Source: Streptomyces sp. Ncost-T10-10d
GTDB taxonomy: Bacteria > Actinomycetota > Actinomycetes > Streptomycetales > Streptomycetaceae
DNA length: 64,000 nucleotides
Assembly: GCF_900091955.1 (NCBI RefSeq)
Contig: NZ_FMDF01000144.1
Location: 35,980-99,979, forward strand
Direction of reading: 5' to 3'
Shown here: in pieces, positions 15,680-23,986 of the stretch
Layout of the letters: every line of letters starts with the position of its first letter
Numbering within the stretch: the first letter of the stretch is position 1
The notes under the pieces: generated by a model
Seen by the model: the letters and a program-made list of their open reading frames with translations, nothing else
Database searches by the model: none
Told to the model about the DNA's origin: nothing
Program-made: the position numbers and the translations under genes

Positions 15680-16933
15680 TCAACTGCCTGGATACACCCA
15701 GGCGTTGGGCCGGCACTTGATCCCGCCGATGTTCAGGGACTTGGTCTGCTGCTGCATCACCGGAGCGAGGGCTCCCGACGTGCGACAACTCACATGGTCA
15801 TGCCCCAGCCGGTGACCGACCTCATGGTTGATCAGCATCCGTCGGTAGGCGAAGAGTTTGTCCGGGCCGAACGTCGACGACCCCTGCGCCCAGCGGTAGG
15901 CGTTGATCATCACGCGTTCGGTCGCCGCGGAGTCGCACGAGACGTTGTCCTCGGTCGTGTCCAGGCCCGACTTCCGGCACCAGTCCCCGGTGGTCCCGGG
16001 ACTGGCCAGGGTGATCACGAAATCGGGCTCGCCGGCGGAGATCCGCTCGAACGTCATGGCGCCGTCGTGCGCCCAGCTGCGGTCGTCGTTGAGCGTCTCC
16101 TGGACGGCCCGGGCAAAGAGCGAGGCGTCGAGCCCGAGGCCCTGCTCGACATCGATCCGGTAGCGGTACTTGTGCCCCCCGCCCGGGGCCTTCGCCGTCC
16201 CCGGAACCGCCTCGAACTTCCCGGACCCGTGGAGCTCCGGGGAGAGCGGATAGGCCTTGGCCATCTTCTCCGCGTACGAAAGAGGCTTGACCTGCGCCAC
16301 CTTCGGGGTCGGCCGGTCGTCCGAGCGGGAGGCGCCGTCGGTGCCGTCCCGGTCGACGCCCGCAGGCTGCGCGGCACTTGTCCCGCCGCTGTCGTGGGCG
16401 ACCTGCCCGGCCACGACCACCGCGAGCACGGTGGTCACCGCGGCGGCCGCGATACCGGTGAAGGTGCGGCCCTTGGCGCCCTTGCCGTCCTTGGCGGGCG
16501 TCGGTGCGTCGGCGTCGCCCTGCGGCGGCCGCTCCTCCCACTCGCCGACCGAGCTGTACGGATCGGCCGGCGGGGCCGCCGGGGCGGAAGGCCCATGGGG
16601 TTCGGGTACGTCGAACGCGTCGACGAACTCGCGCCGCGGTCCCGGTACCAGCGACCGGGTACCGACCTGCGGCTGACGCCGGGGCACCGTCTGTTGCGGC
16701 CCGGCCCCCCAGCCACCGCCGGGTTCACGCTGTTCGGGGTGGCCGCCGCGGACGTGGCCGGCCTCCCGGAACGGGGCGTGCCCCTCCGCACCGGCCGGCG
16801 CGTCGGCCGGCCTCCGGCGCCGCCCGCTGCCGGGCCCCGGACGCATGCCCTCGCGATCACCGCCTGCATTCGCGACGGCGGCCTCGATATCGGACCCCGT
16901 GGGTTCGGGGCCCTTTCGACTATGTCGTCCCAC
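15680..16933 (-). CDS. DUF3152 protein, metzincin-like zinc metallopeptidase
   Basis: The product has 417 residues from the GTG at 16933, which gives the family N-terminus VGRHSRKGPEP. A Pro/Gly-rich cytoplasmic region (to about 155) and one transmembrane helix (TGIAAAAVTTVLAVVVAG) precede an extracytoplasmic domain. That domain contains HEVGHRLGHDH, an exact HExxHxxGxxH zinc-binding motif, followed by APVMQQQT, which resembles a Met-turn. Four cysteines flank these motifs. The features suggest a membrane-anchored secreted zinc peptidase, although the family is usually listed as of unknown function. It starts 8 nt after the stop of the upstream alpha/beta hydrolase, so the two are an operon. 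The M. tuberculosis counterpart is Rv3207c. Confidence 0.88.
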   Translation of the reverse strand: MGRHSRKGPEPTGSDIEAAVANAGGDREGMRPGPGSGRRRRPADAPAGAEGHAPFREAGHVRGGHPEQREPGGGWGAGPQQTVPRRQPQVGTRSLVPGPRREFVDAFDVPEPHGPSAPAAPPADPYSSVGEWEERPPQGDADAPTPAKDGKGAKGRTFTGIAAAAVTTVLAVVVAGQVAHDSGGTSAAQPAGVDRDGTDGASRSDDRPTPKVAQVKPLSYAEKMAKAYPLSPELHGSGKFEAVPGTAKAPGGGHKYRYRIDVEQGLGLDASLFARAVQETLNDDRSWAHDGAMTFERISAGEPDFVITLASPGTTGDWCRKSGLDTTEDNVSCDSAATERVMINAYRWAQGSSTFGPDKLFAYRRMLINHEVGHRLGHDHVSCRTSGALAPVMQQQTKSLNIGGIKCRPNAWVYPGS

Positions 16934-16941
16934 GCCCCGGA

Positions 16942-17904
16942 TCAGCTCCCGCCGCGTTCGTCGAGCAGTTCCCGGAACGCCTGGGCGACCGCCTCCGGAT
17001 ACTCCATCATCGCCACGTGCCCCGCGTCGGGCAGTGTCAGCAGCCGCGAATCGCGGAAGGCCGCGGACGCCCTGCGTGCCATCCGGTACGAGACCAACTG
17101 GTCCCGTCCGCCGTACACGAGCTGAGTCGGTGCGAGCACCCGCTCGGCCTGGCGCCACAGTCCGTGCTGCCCGCCCAGCGTGTACGCATCGACGATGCCA
17201 CGTGCCGAGCGCGCCATCGCGTCCCAGAAGTACGGCAGCTCCAGCCGACGCTCCATTTCGGCCACCGCTTCACGGAAGCCCGATTCGGAGACGCGTGCCG
17301 GATCGCCGTAACAGAGTGCCATGACGCCGCGCGTGCGCTCTTCCGCGGTCCAGTCCCTGGTCATCCTGGCGAACAGCGTTGCGACACCCGGAACGGCGAG
17401 CAGTCCGGTCGGTACGGCGGGCCACTGCACCCGGATCTCGGGGAGCGCGGGCGAGATGAGGGTGAGGGTGCGCACCAGGTCGGGGCGGACCGCGGCAACC
17501 CGGGTGGCCACGGCGCCGCCGAGCGAATTGCCGAACAGATGGACGGGCCCCCGCTCCCCCGCGTCGAGGAACCGGATCACGGCACGGGCATGCCCGGTGA
17601 CCGAGTAGTTGCCGTCGTCCGGCGGCGGAGAGTCGCCGAAGCCGGGCAGGTCGACCGCCTCGCCGTCCACCAGGTCCTGGAGCAGCGGCATCAGCGCCGA
17701 CCAGTTCTGCGAGGAGCCGCCGAGCCCGTGCACGTAGAGCGCGGGCGGCAGCCCGGTCCGCTCCGGCGGCCGGGATCGGACGGTCAGCGTCAGTCCGGGC
17801 AGCGCGACGGAGCGCAGCTCCTCCCCTTCCGCGACCCTGACGGTGCTCACCGTGGGGGCCACCGCGGTGGCAGCGCGGAATCCCGGCAGCTCGGTCGAAG
17901 ACAT
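16942..17904 (-). CDS. Alpha/beta hydrolase
   Basis: The product has 320 residues. It has oxyanion-hole region YVHGLGGSSQNW, nucleophile elbow GNSLGG, acid region YGGRDQLV and histidine in DAGHVAMMEYPE, so a full Ser-Asp-His triad is present. There is no signal peptide, so it is cytosolic. TAACAT ends 6 nt before the ATG on the minus strand, suggesting a leaderless transcript. It is followed at once by the DUF3152 gene. The substrate is unknown. Confidence 0.9.
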   Translation of the reverse strand: MSSTELPGFRAATAVAPTVSTVRVAEGEELRSVALPGLTLTVRSRPPERTGLPPALYVHGLGGSSQNWSALMPLLQDLVDGEAVDLPGFGDSPPPDDGNYSVTGHARAVIRFLDAGERGPVHLFGNSLGGAVATRVAAVRPDLVRTLTLISPALPEIRVQWPAVPTGLLAVPGVATLFARMTRDWTAEERTRGVMALCYGDPARVSESGFREAVAEMERRLELPYFWDAMARSARGIVDAYTLGGQHGLWRQAERVLAPTQLVYGGRDQLVSYRMARRASAAFRDSRLLTLPDAGHVAMMEYPEAVAQAFRELLDERGGS

Positions 17905-18013
17905 GCGGCAATGTTACGAGACGATCACACCGCGGTTCATGTGTTCGCGGTCACACACCGCATAGCAACTTGCAGGGGTAGCTCCTAGGCTCGAAGCAAG
18001 GAAGGGAGTCACC

Positions 18014-18229
18014 ATGACGGTCGACCCCAGCGACCCGGAGACCTTCGAGTACATCCAGCCGGACGAGCCGGACCAGGAGACGCCCCGGGCGGACGCCGCC
18101 GAGCAGCAGGCCGATCTCCAGCAGCGACAGGACGAACCGCTCACGGACATCGACCGGGACAGTGCCAATGAGGCCGATGCGGCGGAACAGGCTCGTGTTG
18201 TCACACAGGATGAAGATGATTACCGCTGA
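18014..18229 (+). CDS. Small acidic protein of unknown function
   Basis: The product has 71 residues and a good AAGGAAGGGAG site before the ATG. It is very rich in Asp, Glu and Gln (EQQADLQQRQDEPLTDIDRD) with no cysteine, hydrophobic helix or signal, so it is probably soluble and partly disordered. It diverges from the hydrolase gene. I recall similar short acidic proteins at this place in other Streptomyces. No function can be given. Confidence 0.72.
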   Translation: MTVDPSDPETFEYIQPDEPDQETPRADAAEQQADLQQRQDEPLTDIDRDSANEADAAEQARVVTQDEDDYR

Positions 18230-18397
18230 TACACCCCGTTTTGCCCCATCGGTCGACGAATCTGTGGCTACCGCAGCCGTCCGGTCCGTGAAATTCTGCG
18301 TCCGCGCCGCGCACACCCGGGTTACCCAAAAGTACGATGGCTGTACGGCGCAGCGTGCATGGAAAAGCTGTGTCCGATCACAAATTTGGGAGGCGGC

Positions 18398-19039
18398 GTG
18401 ACAGCCATCGAGCAGACCGAGGCGGCGCGCCCGCGGGGCACTCGACTGCCTCGCCGCGCCCGACGCAACCAGCTGCTGGGCGCCGCGCAGGAAGTATTTG
18501 TGGCGCAGGGTTACCACTCCGCCGCGATGGACGACATCGCCGAGCGGGCGGGAGTCAGCAAGCCGGTGCTCTATCAGCACTTCCCGGGCAAGCTGGAGCT
18601 CTATCTGGCCCTGCTCGACCAGCACTGCGAGTCGCTGCTCCAGGCGGTCCGTACGGCGCTGGCGTCGACGACCGACAACAAGCTGCGCGTCGCCGCGACG
18701 ATGGACGCGTACTTCGCCTACGTCGAGGACGAGGGCGGCGCCTTCCGGCTGGTCTTCGAGTCGGACCTGACCAATGAGCCCGCGGTGCGCGAGCGCGTCG
18801 ACCGGGTCTCGCTGCAGTGCGCCGAGGCCATCTCCGACGTCATCGCCGGTGACACGGGACTGTCCAAGGACGAGTCCATGCTGCTCGCGGTGGGTCTGGG
18901 CGGCGTCTCCCAGGTGGTCGCCCGCTACTGGCTCTCCAGTCAGTCCGCCATTCCGCGGGACACGGCGGTGCAGCTGCTCACTTCGCTGGCCTGGCGGGGC
19001 ATCGCGGGCTTCCCGCTGCACGGCATCGATCAGCACTGA
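18398..19039 (+). CDS. TetR family transcriptional regulator
   Basis: The product has 213 residues from the GTG at 18398, which has GGGAGG 5-8 nt upstream. An ATG 39 nt earlier lacks a site. The N-terminal helix-turn-helix (about 20-70) reads AAQEVFVAQGYHSAAMDDIAERAGVSKPVLYQHFPGKLELY, typical of TetR. The C-terminal domain is a ligand-binding bundle. It is the position equivalent of M. tuberculosis Rv3208, next to DUF3107. Its regulon cannot be read from the sequence. Confidence 0.93.
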   Translation: MTAIEQTEAARPRGTRLPRRARRNQLLGAAQEVFVAQGYHSAAMDDIAERAGVSKPVLYQHFPGKLELYLALLDQHCESLLQAVRTALASTTDNKLRVAATMDAYFAYVEDEGGAFRLVFESDLTNEPAVRERVDRVSLQCAEAISDVIAGDTGLSKDESMLLAVGLGGVSQVVARYWLSSQSAIPRDTAVQLLTSLAWRGIAGFPLHGIDQH

Positions 19040-19181
19040 CGGAAGCCGCCGGGTGCGGCCGGCACCCGTGTTCGCTGCGGGCGTTGCCCGCCGACCGCTG
19101 GCGGATCCCCTCAGCGGGCTAATGTGTGCTGCGTACGGCGCGGTTCACCGCGCAGGGACTGACCGTCGGAGGGACATAGCC

Positions 19182-19409
19182 GTGGAGGTCAAGATCGGGG
19201 TGCAGCACACGCCCCGGGAGATCGTTCTGGAGAGCGGGCTTTCCGCCGAAGAGGTCGAGAGCACGGTCGCCGAGGCTCTCACCGGTAAGGCGCAGCTGCT
19301 CAGCCTCACGGACGAGAAGGGCCGCAAGGTCCTGGTGCCGGCCGACCGGATCGCGTACGTGGAGATCGGCGAGCCGAGCACGCGCCGCGTGGGGTTCGGC
19401 GCGCTGTAG
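19182..19409 (+). CDS. DUF3107 small protein
   Basis: The product has 75 residues. The GTG start has GGAGGG upstream. It begins VEVKIGVQHTPREIVLESG and ends YVEIGEPSTRRVGFGAL, characteristic of DUF3107 (TB9.4 in mycobacteria), a short beta-rich domain of unknown role, always close to this TetR gene. A terminator hairpin follows. Confidence 0.9.
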   Translation: MEVKIGVQHTPREIVLESGLSAEEVESTVAEALTGKAQLLSLTDEKGRKVLVPADRIAYVEIGEPSTRRVGFGAL

Positions 19410-19437
19410 GCAGCACGCTCGAAGCGGTGACCGTGGC

Positions 19438-19470
19438 AGCGGCCCGGTGGGGATTCCCCGCCGGGCCGCT
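19438..19470 (+). terminator. Terminator after DUF3107
   Basis: A 15-bp stem (AGCGGCCCGG-T-GGGG with CCCC-G-CCGGGCCGCT, one T-G wobble) with a 3-nt loop is followed by TTTCC. It starts 28 nt after the DUF3107 stop. Confidence 0.75.
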
Positions 19471-19619
19471 TTCCGTTCCGGCCCGCTTTTCGGTCCGCGT
19501 CCGCGTCAGCCGGGCGATTCCTGTGCGAACCCTGTTCAAGGAGGGTTGCGTTCCGCACCCCTCGGGTAGTACCGCTAACGACCGATCTGCCCGCCCCGCA
19601 ACTCGCGAGGTGATCATCT

Positions 19620-19889
19620 GTGATCTTGGAATTCCTCGGCTCCATCGTGCTCGGACTCGCCCTCGCCTGGGTGGCGCTCCGCTCGCTGCCGCACCGGCTC
19701 CCGTCCCGCCGTGCCGTCTTCGCCGGCGGCGCTCTGGGAGCGGTGTTCGGTGCGTTTCTCATGCACTCGGTGCTGGGCCCGGACCACGTCGTGGCCACGT
19801 TGATCGGCGCGGTGCTGATCGGCGCCGTGACGCTCTCGCTGCTGGTCCGCCCCAACAGCCACCGCCTGAGCCGATCAGCCGCGGCCTGA
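19620..19889 (+). CDS. Small integral membrane protein
   Basis: The product has 89 residues from GTG with GAGGTGAT upstream. Three hydrophobic stretches are visible: FLGSIVLGLALAWVALRSL, AVFAGGALGAVFGAFLMHSVL and VVATLIGAVLIGAVTLSLLV. The arginines between the first two suggest N-terminus outside. The place corresponds to mycobacterial Rv3209, also a membrane protein. Function is unknown. Confidence 0.8.
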   Translation: MILEFLGSIVLGLALAWVALRSLPHRLPSRRAVFAGGALGAVFGAFLMHSVLGPDHVVATLIGAVLIGAVTLSLLVRPNSHRLSRSAAA

Positions 19890-19891
19890 AG

Positions 19892-19927
19892 CCGTCCGGC
19901 ACCCGCGCGGGCGGATGTCGGACGGCC
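19892..19927. terminator. Hairpin between converging genes
   Basis: GCCGTCCG and CGGACGGC flank a 20-nt loop that itself contains CCCGCGCGGG. It lies between the stops of the small membrane protein and the ferritin-like gene and probably serves both. Confidence 0.6.
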
Positions 19928-19939
19928 CCGGTGAACCGG

Positions 19940-20674
19940 CTACGCGGCGAGCCCGAGCGCGGCCATCCGCTTGGTGTGTGCCTCGGTGATCCGCGAGAAC
20001 ATCCGCCCGACCTCCGCCAGGTCGAACCCGTCGGCCACGCCCCCGACGAGCATCGTCGACAGTGCGTCGCGTTCGGCCACCACTCGCTGTGCCTGTGAGA
20101 GCGCCTCACCCATCAGCCGGCGCGCCCACAGCGCGAGCCGGCCGCCGACACGCGGGTCGGCCTCGATCGCAGCACGCACCTTCTCGACGGCGAAATTGCC
20201 GTGCCCCGTGTCGTCGAGCACGGCGAGGACGAGGGAGCGGGTGTCCGAGTCGAGCCGGGCGGCGACCTCGCGGTAGAAGTCACTGGCGATCGAATCGCCG
20301 ACGTACGCCTTGACCAGGCCCTCCAGCCAGTCCGACGGCGCGGTCTGGCGGTGGAAGTCGTCGAGCGCCTTGGCGAACGGCTCCATCGCGCCCGTCGGCT
20401 CCACCTCGATCGCGGTCAGCCGGTCCGTCAGCCGCTCGAAGTGATGGAATTCGGCGGAGGCCATCTTTGCCAGCTCCGCCTTGTCGGCCAGCGTCGGCGC
20501 GAGTTTGGCGTCCTCGGCGAGCCGCTCGAAGGCCGCCAGCTCTCCGTACGCAAGTGCTCCCAGCAGGTCCACGACCGCTGCTCGGTACTGCGGCTGCACG
20601 GATGCCGTGGCCCAGTCCTGGGCGGCGATTCCGGTGAGCACGGGGGCTTCATTGGCGTTGTCAGGCGTCTCCAT
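19940..20674 (-). CDS. Ferritin-like fold protein
   Basis: The product has 244 residues from the ATG at 20674. TATTCT lies 7 nt upstream and there is no Shine-Dalgarno sequence, so the mRNA is probably leaderless. Upstream in-frame starts at 20731 and 20764 are possible but less likely. The body is helical, with LGALAYGELAAFERLAEDA and MASAEFHHFERL supplying the acidic and histidine residues of a ferritin-like/tRNA-hydroxylase-like di-iron four-helix bundle. It is conserved beside the DEAD-box helicase in actinobacteria (Rv3210c beside rhlE). The substrate is unknown. Confidence 0.88.
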   Translation of the reverse strand: METPDNANEAPVLTGIAAQDWATASVQPQYRAAVVDLLGALAYGELAAFERLAEDAKLAPTLADKAELAKMASAEFHHFERLTDRLTAIEVEPTGAMEPFAKALDDFHRQTAPSDWLEGLVKAYVGDSIASDFYREVAARLDSDTRSLVLAVLDDTGHGNFAVEKVRAAIEADPRVGGRLALWARRLMGEALSQAQRVVAERDALSTMLVGGVADGFDLAEVGRMFSRITEAHTKRMAALGLAA

Positions 20675-21055
20675 GAAGCGCAGAATAGCCCGCCCGACGG
20701 GGGACGGAAGGGCCTGGTCAGCCAGTGACATCACACTGTTCCGATGAATTCGCCCAACACACATGCGCGAATCCGGGGTACAGTGGTATTGCGTCTACTC
20801 AGTATTTTGGGTTGGTGACGCGAAATTGAATGAGGATGCCCGGTCGGTGGCCCGATCGGCTCCGACCCGACAGCCCTCCACGCGGGGCGTACGCCACGTA
20901 CGACCGCAGATGAGGGGCCCCCTCAGCGGCACGAGCGCTCGAGCGACGGCAGTGGTCCCGCGCCACCCGGCCCATCCACGGCCGGATGACCAACCCCGGC
21001 ACGGTACGACCCCCAGCGTTCGCCTCGGACCGCGTCTCACAGAAGAGGCAGCACC
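20675..21055. other. Divergent intergenic region with the long 5' leader of the helicase gene
   Basis: The gap is 381 nt. A short A/T-richer stretch (20785-20835, with CAGTATTTTGGGTTGG) probably holds the promoters. About 220 nt of GC-rich sequence then precedes the helicase start. No conserved ORF is seen. A long untranslated leader is common for DEAD-box helicase genes. Confidence 0.45.
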
Positions 21056-22993
21056 CTGACTACGTTCCGAGAACTCGGGATTCTTCCCGAGACGGCCGAG
21101 GCCCTTGAGGCCGTCGGCATTGTGTCCCCGTTCCCCATCCAGGAGATGACGCTCCCCGTCGCGCTCTCCGGCTCCGATGTCATCGGCCAGGCCAAGACCG
21201 GCACCGGCAAGACCCTCGGTTTCGGTCTGCCACTGCTGGAGCGCGTCACCGTCCCCGCGGACGTCGAGGCGGGCCGGGCCGAACCCGAGCAGCTGACCGA
21301 GGCGCCGCAGGCGCTGGTCGTCGTCCCCACCCGCGAGCTCTGCCAGCAGGTCACCAACGACCTGCTGACCGCCGGCAAGGTACGTAACGTCCGCGTTCTC
21401 GCGATCTACGGCGGCCGCGCGTACGAGCCGCAGGTCGAGGCCCTGAAGAAGGGCGTCGATGTGATCGTCGGCACCCCGGGCCGACTGCTCGACCTCGCCG
21501 GGCAGCGCAAGCTCGACCTCTCGCACGTCCGCGCACTCGTGCTCGACGAGGCCGACGAGATGCTCGACCTGGGCTTTCTGCCCGACGTCGAGAAGATCAT
21601 CACCATGCTCCCGCCGAAGCGGCAGACCATGCTGTTCTCGGCGACCATGCCGGGCGCCGTCATCGGCCTCGCGCGGCGCTACATGTCTCAGCCGACGCAC
21701 ATCCGCGCCACCTCGCCCGACGGTGAGGGCGCGACCGTCGCGAACATCTCGCAGCATGTCTTCCGGGCCCACTCGATGGACAAGCCGGAGATGGTCTCCC
21801 GCATCCTGCAGGCCAACGGCCGCGGACTCGCGATGATCTTCTGCCGTACGAAGCGCACGGCCGCCGACATCGCCGAGCAGCTGGAGAAGCGCGGTTTCGC
21901 GTCCGGCGCGGTCCATGGCGACCTCGGCCAGGGTGCGCGCGAGCAGGCACTGCGCGCGTTCCGCAACGGCAAGGTGGACGTGCTCGTCTGCACGGACGTG
22001 GCGGCCCGCGGTATCGATGTCGAGGGTGTGACCCACGTCATCAACTATCAGTCGCCGGAGGACGAGAAGACGTACCTCCACCGCATCGGCCGGACCGGCC
22101 GTGCGGGCGCCAAGGGCATCGCGATCACGCTGGTCGACTGGGACGACATCCCACGCTGGCAGCTGATCAACAAGGCGCTGGACCTGAAGTTCAACGACCC
22201 GGTCGAGACGTACTCCACCTCGCCGCACCTCTTCGAGGAGCTCGACATCCCGGCCGGCACCAAGGGTGTACTGCCGCGTGCCGAGCGGACCCGTGCGGGC
22301 CTGCGGGCCGAGGAGATCGAGGACCTGGGCGAGACGGGCGGCCGCGGTCGCAAGTCCTCCGCCGCGTCCTCGGCGCCCGCCGCCCGTGAGGAGCGTGCGC
22401 CCCGTACGCCGCGTCAGCGTCGTCGTACGCGGGGCGGCTCCGCGGTCGAGGAGGCCGCCGTCACCACCGCCACGGTGCCGGTCCCGTCCACCGAGGTGGA
22501 CGACGCCCCCTCCGAGCCGCGTGCGCCGCGTCGCCGTCGCCGTACCCGCGTCGGTGCCCCGGACGTCGCAGCCGAGGCCGCCGTGGGCACGGTGGAGGCC
22601 CCGGCCGTCGCCGTCGCCACGAAGACCGAGGCCGAGGCCGACCCCGCGACCGAGACCAAGCCGCGCCGCCGCCGTACCCGGGCCGCCGTCGTGAAGCCGG
22701 TCGCGGACGAGGTCGACTTCCAGATCGCGCCCATCGCCGAGCCGGTGCCCGAGGCGAGGACGGCGACCAAGCCGCGTCGCCGCGCCCGTGTCATCAAGCC
22801 GGCCGAGGACGAGGTCGACTTCCAGATCGCGCCGATCTCCGAGCCCAACCCGGAGACCAAGCCGCGTCGCCGCACCCGTGCGGCGGCCAAGCCGAAGACG
22901 GAGGCTGTGGCCCAGGCCCCGGCCGCCGAGGGCGAGGCGAAGCCGCGGAGGCGGCGCGCGCCGCGTGCGGCTGCCGCCAAGACCGAGGGCTGA
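21056..22993 (+). CDS. DEAD-box RNA helicase, probable CTG start
   Basis: The product has 645 residues. The Q-motif region TFRELGILPETAEALEAVGI-VSPFPIQ lies upstream of the first GTG (21122). In-frame codons before it contain no ATG, GTG or TTG back to a stop at 20987, only CTG at 21056 with AAGAGG about 7 nt upstream. Core motifs are AKTGTGKT (I), PTREL (Ia), DEAD (II), SAT (III) and HRIGRTGRAG (VI). The C-terminal 230 residues are basic and low-complexity, with repeated RRRRTR clusters and two copies of DEVDFQIAPI, probably an RNA-binding tail. It acts in RNA remodelling or ribosome assembly and corresponds to mycobacterial rhlE (Rv3211). Confidence 0.92.
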   Translation: MTTFRELGILPETAEALEAVGIVSPFPIQEMTLPVALSGSDVIGQAKTGTGKTLGFGLPLLERVTVPADVEAGRAEPEQLTEAPQALVVVPTRELCQQVTNDLLTAGKVRNVRVLAIYGGRAYEPQVEALKKGVDVIVGTPGRLLDLAGQRKLDLSHVRALVLDEADEMLDLGFLPDVEKIITMLPPKRQTMLFSATMPGAVIGLARRYMSQPTHIRATSPDGEGATVANISQHVFRAHSMDKPEMVSRILQANGRGLAMIFCRTKRTAADIAEQLEKRGFASGAVHGDLGQGAREQALRAFRNGKVDVLVCTDVAARGIDVEGVTHVINYQSPEDEKTYLHRIGRTGRAGAKGIAITLVDWDDIPRWQLINKALDLKFNDPVETYSTSPHLFEELDIPAGTKGVLPRAERTRAGLRAEEIEDLGETGGRGRKSSAASSAPAAREERAPRTPRQRRRTRGGSAVEEAAVTTATVPVPSTEVDDAPSEPRAPRRRRRTRVGAPDVAAEAAVGTVEAPAVAVATKTEAEADPATETKPRRRRTRAAVVKPVADEVDFQIAPIAEPVPEARTATKPRRRARVIKPAEDEVDFQIAPISEPNPETKPRRRTRAAAKPKTEAVAQAPAAEGEAKPRRRRAPRAAAAKTEG

Positions 22994-23058
22994 GCGCTCT
23001 GATTGATCCGGAGCTCCGCCCCGGACCCCGCTCCTCGAACGCCTGAGGGGCTCGATTT

Positions 23059-23098
23059 CGCCGGACGGGCTTGAGGGCATCCTCAAGCCCGTCCGGCG
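23059..23098. terminator. Terminator hairpin built from the GCCGGACGGGCTTGA repeat
   Basis: A perfect 17-bp inverted repeat, CGCCGGACGGGCTTGAG with a 6-nt loop, follows the helicase gene. The same core recurs at 36015-36045 (imperfect) and 41971-41986, and is a widespread intergenic repeat in Streptomyces genomes. Confidence 0.8.
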
Positions 23099-23120
23099 TT
23101 CGAGGACATAATCTCGTCCC

Positions 23121-23969
23121 ATGAGTCGGCCGCCCACCTTCGCCCCGCCCCCCTGCGCCCATGCCCGCCATCTCCGCACCGCGCGCGGGGACTTCGCCGT
23201 GCTGGACGCCTCGCCACGCACCGCGCCTCGCGGTACCGCCCTCCTGCTGCCCGGATACACCGGCAGCAAGGAGGACTTCATCGCACTCCTCGAACCGCTC
23301 TGTGCCGCCGGGTACCGGACCGTCGCCGTGGACGGTCGCGGGCAGTACGAGACCGAGGGGACGACCCGTCAAGAGGACTACGCACAGGGCGAGTTGGCCC
23401 GCGATGTACTCGCGCAGGCCACCGCTCCCGGCGTCGGCGGCGAGGGCCCCGTGCACCTGGTCGGGCACTCGCTCGGCGGGCAGATCGCCCGCGCCGCCGT
23501 GCTGCTCGACGCCTCACCGTTCCGTTCGCTGACCCTCATGTCGTCCGGACCGGCACAGGTCACCGAGGCCCAGCAGCTCAAGGTGAAGATGCTCGGCGAC
23601 GCGCTCGCGACGCTGAGCATGGCCGAGGTGTGGGAGGCGATGCGCGCCCTCGACCCGCCCGAGGACGCGGCGACGGACGGCGAGGCTCTGCGCCGGCGCT
23701 GGCTGCGCCACCAGCCCGCCCAGCTGCTCGCCACCGGCCGCCAGCTGGCGACCGAGCCGGACCGGGTGGCCGAACTCGCCGCCGCGTCTCTGCCCCTCCA
23801 TGTTCTCTCCGGCGAGCGCGACGACACCTGGCCGGTGCCGCTGCTCGACGAGATGGCCCAGCGGCTGGGCGCGCGTCGCACCCGGATCGCGGGCGCCGAG
23901 CACTCCCCCAATACGGACCGTCCGGAGCAGACGGCGGCCGCGCTCGTCTCCTTCTGGGACAGCCTGTAG
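23121..23969 (+). CDS. Alpha/beta hydrolase
   Basis: The product has 282 residues. It has GYTGSKEDF (oxyanion region), GHSLGG (nucleophile), SGERDDTWP (acid) and GAEHSPNTDRPE (histidine). There is no signal peptide, so it is cytosolic. TAATCT stands at 23109-23114, 6 nt before the ATG, and no Shine-Dalgarno sequence is seen, so the transcript is probably leaderless. The substrate is unknown. It is related in fold, not in close sequence, to the hydrolase at 16942. Confidence 0.9.
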   Translation: MSRPPTFAPPPCAHARHLRTARGDFAVLDASPRTAPRGTALLLPGYTGSKEDFIALLEPLCAAGYRTVAVDGRGQYETEGTTRQEDYAQGELARDVLAQATAPGVGGEGPVHLVGHSLGGQIARAAVLLDASPFRSLTLMSSGPAQVTEAQQLKVKMLGDALATLSMAEVWEAMRALDPPEDAATDGEALRRRWLRHQPAQLLATGRQLATEPDRVAELAAASLPLHVLSGERDDTWPVPLLDEMAQRLGARRTRIAGAEHSPNTDRPEQTAAALVSFWDSL

Positions 23970-23986
23970 GCGACGGGCGTCAGGAC

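Noticed and set aside
18230..18397. Operator for the TetR regulator
   Set aside because: Short GTAC-type repeats are present but no symmetric site of convincing length was found.
20795..23281. An 828-codon minus-strand open frame opposite the helicase gene
   Set aside because: It is antisense to clear DEAD-box motifs and has the Arg/Gly/Leu composition typical of non-coding frames in GC-rich DNA.
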